This document shows, piece after piece, positions 35,938 to 46,740 of a stretch of 64,000 nucleotides of DNA (positions are counted from its first letter, which is position 1; each line of letters opens with the position of its first letter). The DNA lies in NCBI GenBank assembly GCA_027257055.1, contig JAPVLO010000133.1, positions 2,852,001-2,916,000 on the forward strand. The letters are read 5' to 3'. Origin of the DNA: Cephalopachus bancanus. Lineage: Eukaryota > Chordata > Mammalia > Primates > Tarsiidae. The notes under the pieces were generated by a model. The model saw only the letters and a program-made list of their open reading frames with translations, had not been told where the DNA came from and did no database searches. A program made the position numbers and the translations under genes.

Positions 35938-36219
35938 AGTCGGGCTCGGTGGCTCAGCCTGTAATCCCGTGCCTTTGGGAGGCTGAGGTGAGTGGATTGC
36001 CTGAGCCCGCGGGTTCGAGACTCGCCTGGGCAGCGAGACCTCATCTCTACAATTAAATCAAAAAATCAGCTGGGCATGGTAGCGCATGCCTGTCATTCCT
36101 GCTACTGGGAAGGCTGAGGCGGAAGGATCGCCAGAGCCCAGCAGGCGAGGCTGCGGTGGCCGGGAGCAGCCACTGCACTCCAGTCTGGGCGACCGAGTGA
36201 GACTCCAACTCAAAAAAAA
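35938..36219 (+). mobile_element. Alu SINE, lineage-specific type, full length
   Basis: Head TCGGGCTCGGTGGCTCAGCC, linker TCTACAATTAAATCAAAAAATCAG, tail GACTCCAACTC plus A-run. Flanks AAAAATCTCTC at 35926-35936 and 36220-36230 are the target duplication. The left arm lacks AACTTGG, as in several sister copies (CCTGGGCAGCGAGACC). Confidence 0.95.
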
Positions 36220-36230
36220 AAAAATCTCTC

Positions 36231-36700
36231 TCAGACTGTATTCATAAATTTGTCAAATTAGAGAGGACAGGAGGGAAATTTTAATCACAATGTTTTTGCG
36301 GGTGAAGGACTTTGAGTCTTTCCTTTTATGCTAGGACAGTGGGAGTAGGGCGGGTTAATGGTCTACACAGAAGATACTAAGTACATTCAAAACTGAGGAT
36401 TAACTGATCTGAAAATGAAGGAGCAGTTGCCTGGATTGATTTTCTGTATCCCTTCACTTGGTACCAAATTTGCAGACTGTTTTTGCACAAGGAAGAAAAC
36501 ACAGGGCCTAGCCCACTCCTACTTCCTGAAGAGGAGGCAGAGCAGTTTATGCAGCTGTGTAGAAGTTATTTGGGATGTGGATCTCACTGGGGATTTGTCT
36601 GGCCTTTAGAGGGTAGCCACTACTTGAGAAGGAAATGTTTTCACTGCACCCATTCTGGGCAACACTCAAAATACCATTAAAGGAAATAGCACTGGACAAA
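36231..36700. other. Unannotated sequence
   Basis: About 470 bp. The open frames at 36415-36680 overlap each other and have no known resemblance. Confidence 0.4.
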
Positions 36701-36704
36701 AACC

Positions 36705-36860
36705 CATTACGCCAGGTACATTGCACACAGTATATTATTTGATCCTTGAAACCCTTAAAGATGATTGTTGTTAGCTCTATTCTACAAACCAGGAGAAGGG
36801 TCAGTAATTTATCCAAGATTATAAAGGAGTGGGTAGGATTTTGACCAAGTCTGTCATAGT
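36705..36860 (-). repeat. MIR SINE, antisense
   Basis: GTACATTGCACACAGTATATTATTTGATCC, TTAGCTCTATTCTACAAACCAGGAGAAGG, TAATTTATCCAAGATTATAAAGGAGTGGG and GGATTTTGACCAAGTC are the reverse MIR order. Confidence 0.75.
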
Positions 36861-37215
36861 TCCCAAAGTAGGCATGCCCCCAGAATACCACCTGAAGGTT
36901 TTATTTTAAGGGAAAGCATTAATTGCTCTTATAAGGTATCTGATGCTGAGCCTGCCTCAGGAAAAGGGGGACTAATCACATTTTTTGTGTTTTGTTCTTT
37001 TTTTTTTAACATTTTAACAAAGCCATGACCTTTTAAGATTAACAAAAGTCAAGGACACATGCACATGAACAATGCTATATAATAATCACAGAGGTTTCGA
37101 GTATCCCATGAACATATACATGGACCCAAATCCAGGTTCTTAAGCCCTGCACAACTGACCACTGGTATTTCTTGTATCTCTCTGCTATATTACAATGCCT
37201 CACTCCATGTAGTCA
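36861..37215. other. Unannotated sequence
   Basis: No recognised element; a T-run at 36998-37007. Confidence 0.4.
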
Positions 37216-37219
37216 TTGA

Positions 37220-37388
37220 AGACAGAGAGACAGAGAGTAAAGAGGGTGTGCTATGAGGTTAGACTACTTCAATTCACATCCTGCCTTTGCCATTTAATAG
37301 TTGTGACCTTGGGCAAGGTACATTACCTCTTTGCATCTCAGTTTCTTTCTTCATCTGTTCATGAGGACGATAATAAGTGCCCAACACA
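37220..37388 (+). repeat. MIR SINE, left part, split by an Alu
   Basis: GGGTGTGCTATGAGGTTAGACTACTTCAATTCACATCCTGCC, TAATAGTTGTGACCTTGGGCAAGG, TTTGCATCTCAGTTTC and TCATGAGGACGATAATAAGTG are MIR. The copy continues at 37706. Confidence 0.9.
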
Positions 37389-37688
37389 GCCGGGCTCGGT
37401 GGCTCAGCCTGTAATCCTGCGCCTTTGGGAGGCTACAGTGAGTGGATTGCCTGAGCCCGTGGGTTTGAGACCCGCCTGGGCAACGAGACCTCATCTCTAT
37501 AATAAATCAAAAAATCAGCCGGGCGTGGTAGCGCATGCCTGTAATTCCGGCTACTTGGAAGGCTGAGGCGGAAGGATCGCCGGAGCCTGGCAGGTCGAGG
37601 CTGCGGTGGCCAGGAGCAGCCACTGCACTCCAGTCTGGGCGACAGAGTGAGACTCCAACTCAAAAAAAAATAAAAAATGAAAAAAAAA
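37389..37688 (+). mobile_element. Alu SINE, lineage-specific type, young-looking, inside a MIR
   Basis: Near-consensus copy: GCCGGGCTCGGTGGCTCAG, ATAATAAATCAAAAAATCAG, GACTCCAACTC and an A-rich tail with a few T/G changes. A perfect 17-bp target duplication (AATAAGTGCCCAACACA) lies at 37372-37388 and 37689-37705, which suggests a recent insertion. Confidence 0.97.
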
Positions 37689-37705
37689 AATAAGTGCCCA
37701 ACACA

Positions 37706-37795
37706 TGAGTTGTGAGACTCTAATGAAAAATCACGTATGAGCCTTTTAGTCCAGTGTCTACCACGGAGTATGCACTAAATAAATGTGAAAAATCA
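37706..37795 (+). repeat. MIR SINE, right part
   Basis: GTTGTGAGACTCTAATG then AGTCCAGTGTCTACCACGGAGTATGCACTAAATAAATGTG, the MIR 3' end, after the Alu. Confidence 0.85.
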
Positions 37796-37884
37796 ATGTT
37801 GGTACAGAAAGGAGTTCATTACCACGGGATTTCTTCCCTTGATGCAATGTGACTTTGGGTAATTTCATTCAAAAAGTAGCATCC

Positions 37885-38130
37885 GGCCATCTGTAACTTC
37901 CAAATACGATATTCAAAATAAATGTGGTACGATGGATACTGGAGACTCAGAATGGGGAGGGTGAGAAGGGGTGGATGAAAAACCATCTATCAGATACAAT
38001 GTACACAGGTGTGGGTGTGGGTACACTAACAGGCCAGACTCCTTCATCACTATGCAATGGATCCATGTAACTAAAGACCATATGTACCCCTAAACTATTG
38101 AAATCAAAGATAATAACAATTATTTTTTAA
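37885..38130 (+). repeat. L1 3' end, old primate/eutherian type (L1PB/L1MA-like)
   Basis: GATACTGGAGACTCAGAATGG, GGGAGGGTGAGAAGGGGTGGATG, ATCAGATACAATGTACAC, GGCCAGACTCCTTCATCACTATGC and CTAAACTATTGAAATCAAAGA match the classic L1 3'UTR end ('gggtacactaaaagcccagact...ctattgaaat'). 5'-truncated. Confidence 0.85.
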
Positions 38131-38139
38131 TGTGGTCTT

Positions 38140-38560
38140 CCACCATACAACCATGCCACTCTCATGATATTGCCTCGGTCCTAGACATAGTCCCTAACTG
38201 GCCCGTTAGCTTTTACTTCCTGCTGTTGCGATCCTTGGACCTCACTGGTCACGCTGCAAGAAAGCACAAGTAACCTGATGCAGAAGTCCACCTGAAGACA
38301 AGTCAAAGCCCCCCAGTCAACACTTGTAGCTTAACTCCCATCAGACAACCAGAACCAACATGGCAACCAGGTGAGTAAGCAGTCTTGAAGTAGATCTTCC
38401 AGGTTCTGTCTGTCAAGAGGGAGACTCCAGCTGGCTCCACATGCAGCAGAGCTAAGTGATGACTTTCAAACCCTGCTAAGTGGTACGTGCTTGTTGTGTC
38501 AAGTCACCGCATTTGAGGATGGCCTGTTAAACAGCCCTTTATGTAATCACCCTTCCTCCT
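38140..38560 (+). mobile_element. MLT1-like (MaLR) LTR fragment
   Basis: CACTGGTCACGCTGCAAGAAAG, GACAACCAGAACCAACATGGCAACCAGGTGAG, CTTGAAGTAGATCTTCCAG and CTGCTAAGTGGTACG match the MLT1/MST LTR pattern ('gccagcaccaacttgccagccatgtgagtgagccatcttggaagtggatcctcc'). Old solo LTR of an endogenous retrovirus-like element, without coding part. Confidence 0.7.
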
Positions 38561-41006
38561 TCCTGACACTCACCTTCTCTGAGTGGGTCCATCCTAAAGA
38601 TACTACCTATTTTAGGATCAATAGCTTGAACACGTGCTGAGAGTCTGCAGTTTGCCAATCACTGCCCTATCCCGGATGGAGGGAGGAAGGAAAGATGTAC
38701 TGCCTGAATAAACATGATCCTGTCCTCAAGAGTCCATAGTACAGTTGGGGAGAAAGACTGCCCATAGGCAGAAGCAACCAAAACACACAGTTACCAAATA
38801 CTTAACCCTGGTACAAATTACAACAGCCTCTGTTTAACCAAACAGAGATGGAAGGCCAAGCAGAGACACATCGTATACAGCCATGAGCAGCTCCGTTATG
38901 ACATGCTTCCCCAAGAGTAAGATTTAAGTCAGATTTTTGAAGAAATTCAGAAAACGTAAAGTAGAAACACAGAAAGCAGGCAGAGGATATATCAGTAAGT
39001 TGGAAATGACAAATGCAATAGTTCAAAACTAGCAATGAATAAGTTTTAGACAAGATCTATGAAAGAAACAGCCTAAATTCTAGCAGAGGGTCCTTGCCAG
39101 GAAGAACAAAGATATGGAGTTGGGGAGATGGGACAAGAGGTCAATAGAGCTCTACTCCAAGCTTTTACAACCTGGAGTGCTTTGGCCTTGGGAAAGGTTT
39201 TCTTTGCTCCTTTTAGAGAGTAGCCTTCTCTCCAACCCTCAAAGTCAAGCAACCTGTACAGTGACTTAGGTGTTTCTGTCACATAATGGTTGGTCTCTTT
39301 ACAAACTGGCTTGCTGTGTTTTACTCAGCAGTCTGTGTCATCTCCTTTGTGGAATCAGAATTGCTAAAAATCTAGTTGTATCTTGTACCTGGTGTCTTCT
39401 GTCAGAGGTGTCTAAGCGGATTCCTTACACATCCATCAAAGAGACGCACTTCAAAATGGGAACTAAAAGCAAAGTGACCATATCAATAAAAGCTGCTCTT
39501 AGTTGATTCACAAATGCAGCCGCCAATAGAGTGCTGAGCAAAAAATAACTTCCACTGGACTTCAGTCCATCTGTTGTGTTAGCTTTCCCCAACCAGTGAA
39601 CTGTATTCACTCCTGGCCATCTGAACCACAGGTTCCTGACACCAGCATATCTGGATTGCCTACGATCTTTTCATTCAATGCCTTTTATGGAGGACATATC
39701 CTTTTTTTCGAAATGAAGACAAACTGAATGTAGGGCCCTTACTACACCGCTTTCCAAGGACTACCCTTCTCTGCTGTCAAGCTCTGACAGAAATGCCATC
39801 TAGATGTGTCCTAATCCAAGTTATGTAAGATCGTGGTTGTTTCTCCCTTTTTTAAAATCCTTAAAGTCCTGTTTCACATACTATTACAAACTTAATTGTT
39901 CTGGGGAACAGACTGTACCATTTCAAGAAAAGAGCCTTCCTGAGGAACAGAAAGACTTGAAATAGAAAAAGCCAAAGAATCCGGGAAATAGATCAGGCAC
40001 ATTCTGTCTGTTTTTTAATATTAAAACAAGTATATCTGGAGCCTCTTTTCTACCCACATACTATTCTGCTTTTCCTAAATTGTGGACATAATAAAGGATG
40101 TGGAAGTATGAGAAAAACATAAATAACATATATTAGTAGGATAAGAGCCCTTCTACTACAGATGTATTTATGTACCACAATTCAAGGTGCAGAGGACTGC
40201 AGCTCATTTACCACATACACCCAAGCATGTGTACAATCCCATAAGCACAACACTCTGTTTCAAACCCAGAGAATACCAACGGGCTCATTCTGACGAATGT
40301 GAGTTGACCTTACACCATATGGTCCACATCTCTCCTCCTCTAATGATCTCAGTTTGGGATCACATCTGTCTCATTAGATTGAAGAATTGCCCCTGGCTAT
40401 TATTGTATTTTTAGACAACTTCAGTATCCTCCTAAATGCCTGAAGGCTAACACCTAAGCAATGGTGGCATCAAACATTTACATATCTTTGTTTCAGTTTT
40501 TTGTTCGTCGAGGTTTTTTTTCATCATTTTATATGCTCCCTGAGTCCCACATCTTGTTGGGACCAAGATTTAACCACCTTGTGTAAGTCTTAACAGCATG
40601 CTGCATTAAAACCAAACCCTGGTCACCTATATGACCATCTCAGCTCTTTAGAGATTCGATACTGAATTTCACAATTAAATAATTTCTTCTAAGTGTACTT
40701 GGAAGTAAATATAATTGAAAAGTTTTTCCAGTGCCACAGGAAATCTCAATACTCATCAGAGAGCTATAGGATGATTTGGAATTGTTAACAGATCTCAACT
40801 GGAGACAATGTATAGATTTTGTGATCCTTATCAAACAAAAAAAAATATTAAGTTGATCGTTATTCAGAATGATTGATTCCCTTGTTCAAACATCTCAGTC
40901 TGTTGGGTCTTGATGAATCATTAAATCCATGGAGATAGACTAGTTGGAAGGCGTAAGAACAAAGAGAATGTTGATAGGAACATTAACCTAATGCTGTAAT
41001 GCTATA
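38561..41006. other. Long unannotated stretch
   Basis: About 2.4 kb without a recognised repeat or gene. Weak old-repeat flavour at 38690-38960 and 40180-40630, not assignable. Confidence 0.45.
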
Positions 41007-41127
41007 TACAGAAGTTGCCCAAAAAAAGTATACACATTTTAAGAAAGGAAAAGTCTACATTAAAATTGTAATACTCAATATATACCGATAACAGAAGATG
41101 AGTACAAGTTATGTTTGACTTCTACAG

Positions 41128-41166
41128 TTACAACAGGTGCTCACAGTGGTGACCATCAGCATTCAC
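41128..41166 (-). pseudogene. Mariner transposase C-terminal end fragment
   Basis: Reads NADGHHCEHLL then a stop on the minus strand, the C-terminal signature of mariner transposases (DGGHxEHLL). It belongs to the same element as the N-terminal part at 41417-41743 but is separated from it by the L1 tail and a deletion. Confidence 0.7.
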
Positions 41167-41415
41167 TTTTTATTTTCATTTTTATTTTAAAATTGTGGGT
41201 CACGATTCAGGGTTAGGTATACAAATATTCATTGTACAAGTTCCCTTGTTGATGAGGTTTGTCTCCCCCTTCCCCAGGCAGATATCAACTACTGTCAATC
41301 CCACCTCTCCGCCCCCCCCCACCGGGCCCCCCGCAGTTTCCTGCTACTGTCAGTCCTTTTCTTACAGTATTATGGTAGTTGTTCAAGGTCCACTTTTGAG
41401 TGAGAACATGTGATA
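41167..41415 (-). mobile_element. L1 3' end nested in the mariner, with a duplicated G-rich block
   Basis: T-rich tail at 41167-41196, then antisense L1 3'UTR (GATTCAGGGTTAGGTATACA, TACAAGTTCCCTTGTTGATGAGG) to the sign of the ORF2 end at GAGTGAGAACATGTGAT. The block around GTTTCC/ACTACTGTCAATC occurs twice (41279-41302, 41332-41357) with long C-runs at 41265-41275, 41312-41320 and 41327-41332. No target duplication is visible at the two edges. Confidence 0.85.
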
Positions 41416-41416
41416 C

Positions 41417-41743
41417 AAGACATTTCTGATGACAACAAACTACTGCAGGACTTGTTGCTGTGTGAGGTCTCCCAGATCTTCCCCTGTGCCCATCACACAC
41501 AGGACCATGTGTCTCAAACTTATCACAAATGCGTGCAATTGTTAGGCATGTTGGAAGTTCTGTTGCATACACACACCTCCATTGTTGTTGTACTTCCACA
41601 ACGTTCTCAAATTTCAAAGACCACTTCAAAGGTCTCGAGCTCCTTGAATGACAACCGTGCTTCCACCATTTCCTTTGACTTTCCTGCCTGTCGCACAGTG
41701 ATGCTAACATTCATTGGACTAATGCCTTCTTTTGAGTGAACAT
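41417..41743 (-). pseudogene. Mariner transposase N-terminal region, broken
   Basis: Starts with MFTQKKALVQ and then an in-frame stop, which is followed by about 100 codons. These include LTIARICDKFETHGPVC and GRSGRPHTATSP, the helix-turn-helix/GRPR-like N-terminal DNA-binding part of mariner transposases. The catalytic D,D,D core is absent, so it is a dead copy. Confidence 0.85.
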
Positions 41744-41839
41744 TATACTACACATTGCTACCATAATTCAATTCAACTTCAAAAAGTAATACATAGAGCA
41801 CACTTAAATTGTGTATACTTTTTTTTGGCACCCTCGGTA

Positions 41840-44220
41840 TATTCTAAATCAACACCCTCAAAAAGGTTGCTGAGCAGTCCCTTTAAGATCCATCCTGGAT
41901 TAGGACTAAGACCTGGTTATATTCCCCATAAATCAAATGTTTTTGAAACTGGCCCAGGTTTCAAGCCAAGACTATGCCAAGTAACATTCAGTCCAACAAG
42001 CATTTTTGTACCAATGACTATGTGCCAATTTCTGCTCTAACATTTAAAATGTAGAAAATTATTAGATTAATTCTATTTTTCTAATAGACATAATAAGCAA
42101 AACAATGTTCACCATCTCCCTCAGGAAAGAAAAATATGAAACATGTATAAAAAGTTTCCAGATGTACTTTGGGATATCAACTTTTTAAACTCCAGTGAAG
42201 ATGATACATGGCTTGGCTGCAGGAATTTATATTCCACTGAATGCATTAAGGCTAAAGAAATAAATTTGTTTGTCCAATTCTGCTTTTTTTATTTTAGGGT
42301 CAAATAGAATCTGCAAAATTTCCAAAGGCAGCATCACTAAAATTGTTTTCTCTTTGTCTCTAGTCATTTTTTTAAAAAAGGGGTCAATTAAGGGGGATTT
42401 GGTAAACATGTGGGTTTTTTTCCTTCTGCCTTCCATTTTGCAGTTGTATTTAGTTTTTGTTAAAATGGCTGTCTGAGTTCTTAAATAATGGACTTTTAAA
42501 TTGTTGCTTTTCAACACACTTCATACATGATCATTAATACCTGTATCTTTAAAAAGGAAAAAAAATTCCTGCCATCTAATTTGCTTAAAACATAGTACAT
42601 AAGATACTGAAATTTAATCTCCTAGGCAAAGAGTAAACACAATCAGTTTTCAATTAAAGGTAGTTGAATTGTGACATTGAAGGAATCGTGGAAATAAATA
42701 CAATGCAGCAATCATGCAGAAATGAAAAACAAAACAAATTGAATTTTTTTCTGTGCCCTCACATTCAAGAGAAAAACTTGACAGCACACAGTATATTTTT
42801 AATTGTAGAACTGACTGTCCATTGTAGAGAGAAAACAGTTTAAGAAATCATAACTGTACGTGGCACAAGGTTAATGCTATTTAAAATGCAAAAGCCAGGG
42901 AGATGGTACCCATATTACCTGGTATTTCCACCATTTATGCACCCAGGGGCAGACATGTTTATCTTTCACCTTGACATCTGATTGCTGTGCTAATGTCATT
43001 TAAAACTAGATGGAAGAAAATTATATTCTCCTAAGGAGCTGACTGATTCTTTTCTTTAAAGAAAAGAAAAAAAATAAAGATAGCCATTTTGATTCAAACA
43101 AAGTGCTACATAGAAACCTCTGGGCATAAATCGCATCAGACCTCTATAATTTTTGCTTGCTATCGGTTATTGCTGGGATAATTGCATAGGAACACTGTTT
43201 GTGTAATTGTCGGCAGCAGTACTCCTGGACTAAGGACCAAGGCCTCCTGCAGACTTCTACAAATCATTTCTCTCCTTACACTTTGTGCTATTTTTTTTTT
43301 CTGCAGATCACTGGAGTTAAGCCAAATAGAATTATTGTTCTCAGACTTGAGAAGAGTCACATTAATTTCTGAAAAGTACAGACAAATTTTTCAGCTAAGC
43401 AAACTATGCTTTTTGTTTAAGAAAAAAGAGACACCAGAGGATTGAGGGGGGAAATGTTCAAAGAAAATGCATATCTTCAAAGCCTTAGATCTACTTGAAC
43501 AAACTGAAAGCTAACTTGGCAAACGGGGTCAAGGGAGCTATTAGACTATTTAACCCAAAAGAGTCGAACACGGGGAAAAGATATTTGACAATATTTGTAC
43601 AACTCTGTTTTCTTTCTTGTTTCTTTTCTCTTCTAAGTTGTTACAATGCATTACAGGAATTCAGAAGCAATGAGCACTCAGAGCAGTAAACAAGCTTAGG
43701 AATATGTCTTATTTTAATAGAACATTTTTTTTGTTTAAAAAACAGAACGTTTTTCCCTTCTTCCAAAATTGCAATGGATAATTCTTCAAATTTGTAAAGG
43801 ATAATTGTAAAGCATAATTTCTTATTTAAGCAGAATATGTTTCCCTTCTTTTAAGATTGTAAAGGACAATACTGCCCTGCTTAAAATTTGCCACCTTATT
43901 ATAAGATATTATAAATGCTCTATTCTTTCCAACTAAATCTTTCCACATTTCTTATAAAAACAATCTTGCTAAGCTTTTGTAAAGAAACATGTTAAAACTC
44001 CTTGTGAAGTTGATTGCTATTTAGCATTTTTGCTTTAATCAAGTTTGTTCAGAATTCCCAACATGTTGATCATAACATACAGTAGCAGACACTTCCATAA
44101 TATTTTAGATCCTAGAAAAAGGATGGGAAAATACAATTTACTTGCAAAAGAAGAAATGCAGATGACAAACATTTTTTAAATGAAAATTAAAAAGGCTATA
44201 ATGGTTGGCTATTAAATTAA
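41840..44220. other. Long unannotated stretch
   Basis: About 2.4 kb. No repeat family recognised. 42900-43450 reads as compositionally more balanced single-copy DNA. The open frames at 42227-42517 and 43182-43445 have no family resemblance. Confidence 0.5.
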
Positions 44221-44224
44221 CCAA

Positions 44225-44825
44225 AAATTTTTATGATAATCCTTAATGTTTGTGAGGATATGGTAAAATAGACATCTCTTTACACAGCTGATAGGACCAA
44301 AAACATTAAGATATTTCTGTAAGTCAATTTTCGAGTACATATCAGAGGTTTTATTTTAAAATATACAGTCTTTGAAAACAAATGTTTATCCTAATAGACT
44401 ATCCTAAAAATATTTTTAAAAATTCAAAGATTCGAGTACAAAAATATATATCGTTCAAAATGGAAATATCTGTAAACAATCTAAATATTCAACAAAACAA
44501 CCATATAGAATAAATTATGGTACAATGTGCAATGGGTTATTATGCATCCGTTCAATGGTGTTTTCAAATCAAAAATTTTTAAATAAGCAATGACCTACAG
44601 AAACAGTCACATTAAGTGGAGTACAAGATTCAAATTGTAGGTCTTCATGATTCTAAATTGTTATAAATAATTATAAAGACAGAAAAAATGTTAATTGATA
44701 GTTTCTGAAAGGTAGGATTATAAATAATTCTTATTTTCTCTGTGAGTTGGTATTACAGCTTGTTTTGTATATGTCTATTTAAGAGCCATTATTTCTGATA
44801 TAAAGTAATACTACATTTTCCAAGT
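44225..44825 (+). repeat. Old L1M ORF2-end and 3'UTR, sense
   Basis: TTGTGAGGATATGGTAAAATAG, then ATAAATTATGGTACAATGTGCAATGGGTTATTATGCATCCG (the L1 'gaaataaattatggtacatccatacaatggaatactatgcag' stretch) and TTCTTATTTTCTCTGTG. Heavily diverged. Confidence 0.65.
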
Positions 44826-45475
44826 TCATGAAATCCAGAAGCACTATGCTTCCCAGTGTGTCCAGAGAAGAGTTTATAGGTTAGCCCATGTGTCTCTGCC
44901 TCTGAAAAAGGACTTCAGGCATGAAAATGTGGGCTCACTCTACAATAAATGGAAACCAAGTGTTGAATAGTAAGATCCTTTTGGAATGCCATTTAAAATA
45001 TGTCATTAATTTAGTTTTGAGTTGAGGTTGTCAGTGAAGTTATTACCATAAGCCAGATTGCTGAAACCCCCCTTTCGCCCCCAAGCATTTCGTGTCCTGT
45101 CACTTCCCTCTGGAATCACTAATTGTCTCCTAGTCATTTCTATCCCCTACAGTCATGGATGGCTGTCACTGGGCAGACACATTCTCTAGTGGCTTTAGCC
45201 AAGAACAGAATCAGAGTCAGAAGTATGTGCCTTTGCCTGTTATACTGTCGTCTCCAGATCACCACAGGCAAGTTTTCTAACCACCTAATAGCTGTTTCTC
45301 CTGCTTAAAAATTGAGTTACATTTGATATCACATTTTTTCCCCACTGAGAAACAAAATAAGACATAAATATCACCAGATACAAACTTGCATTCTGTGGTC
45401 TCAATCCTCACTGTTTAGCATGAGCATGTCTCTCTGTCTAAGGAAACCAATATAATTTAGAGGGAATTCGAGAAA
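44826..45475. other. Unannotated sequence
   Basis: About 650 bp, nothing recognised. Confidence 0.4.
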
Positions 45476-45479
45476 CAAT

Positions 45480-45690
45480 AGTAATTTAGTGGTTACAATC
45501 ACAGAAAAATCGGACTTCCTGATTGTGAACCCCACTCTTTCACTAACTGGCCATGTGATCTTTGGTAAACGGGCAATCTCTTTTATACTTCTCCTTCCTC
45601 ATCTGTAAAAGACTAAGTGAGTTACTAGTTAATTAGTTAACACGTATACAACCATTTCTGGTGTAAAACGTTAGCAATTACTATTATAAG
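45480..45690 (+). repeat. MIR SINE
   Basis: TTTAGTGGTTACAATCACAG, GGACTTCCTGATTGTGAACCCC, CACTAACTGGCCATGTGATCTTTGG and CCTCATCTGTAAAAGAC follow the MIR order. Confidence 0.8.
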
Positions 45691-46440
45691 GCAATGTGTC
45701 TTTTCTTTTTACAAAGTTATAAATATGTTTACAAAATTCCAAAAAGCAGAGATTATAATTGGGAGCAAGAATTTGTTTATAAATAGTTTCATCTTCAACA
45801 GAGGGGGAAAAAAGTCTATCCATTGGGTTATTCATAGCAGTAACTTACTCAAAACAGGATAACACTGGAGTTGTTTCACTTTTAGTTTTTATTATTGACA
45901 GAAGCCTCATTAAACAGGCTTAGTATTCAGTATGCTTACTCAGAGTAGAGCCTAGATAAATGAGGATTCACAAGCAGTTCTGCTTGTGTTCAGAGCTATC
46001 TGTGGTGTGCAACTGCAGTCCAATAGGAACAGATTTAAAATAATTACATTTCATTTTGGCTCCTGTCAGCTACAAGTTAGCTCAGCACAATTTAATGGAG
46101 AAGTGCATTGTCTCTTGCACTTAATGAGGCCACATTTGATAAGAGACTCTGGTGGGATCTGGAATCATAACAGTAATGAAATCCAGGGTTTGGGTTTCTT
46201 GGTTCATTAGGCAACAAGACTGGCTCTTCAACATACTTGTTTCCAAAGAGAAAGAAAGAGGCCAACTTGTTGGATTTTTTTTTCCCCATTTTTTTAAGGT
46301 ACTGGAGAATGAGTGGGCTTTTATCTTTCAATTACTAAACAAATAAAAACACCTTTGACATCAAAATAATTTTTTCTGAGTATGATATGTAGTTATCAAA
46401 GGTTATTATTAACATGGAATTTTATGATTCTTAACTATCA
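45691..46440. other. Unannotated sequence
   Basis: About 750 bp. Nothing recognised. Confidence 0.4.
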
Positions 46441-46444
46441 CTCA

Positions 46445-46740
46445 ACTACTCCTATTACTGATAACGAAACTGAGGCCTCGAGGTATACTGTTGATGTCAA
46501 GAAGCTAGTTAGTGTCAAAGAAAAGATCAGGGACAACCAGAGTAATTGCTAGTATGTATTGAATACTCACTGATCACAATATTAATTCACTCAGTCTTCA
46601 AGCAGCATCCCACTTAACAGATGATGAATATGTGATGGTGGAATAAGATTAAGTGACTGACCCAAAAGTCCCCTTGTGAGTAGTAGAACTGAATTCAGAA
46701 CCCTGGAATGCCAACCCCAGAATCCACGCTATCACCCCTT
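46445..46740 (-). repeat. MIR SINE(s), antisense, two adjacent fragments
   Basis: First fragment: TATTACTGATAACGAAACTGAGGCCTCG, GAAGCTAGTTAGTGTC. Second: ACTTAACAGATGATGAATATG, TTAAGTGACTGACCCAAAAG and GAATTCAGAACCCTGGAATGCC. They may be one duplicated or two neighbouring insertions. Confidence 0.75.

Larger units (their letters stand above)
41009..41837 (-). mobile_element. Mariner-like DNA transposon remnant
   Basis: Inverted ends: CAGAAGTTGCCCAAAAAAAG at the left and, reverse-complemented, CCGAGGGTGCCAAAAAAAAG at the right, both continuing into GTATACACA(T/A)TTTAAG. Each end abuts a TA (41007-41008 and 41838-41839), the mariner target duplication. Transposase pieces lie on the minus strand at both sides. 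The middle is missing and an L1 tail sits there. A full mariner is about 1.3 kb, so roughly 0.6 kb of transposase sequence is gone. An internally deleted sister lies at 19775-19970. Confidence 0.9.
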
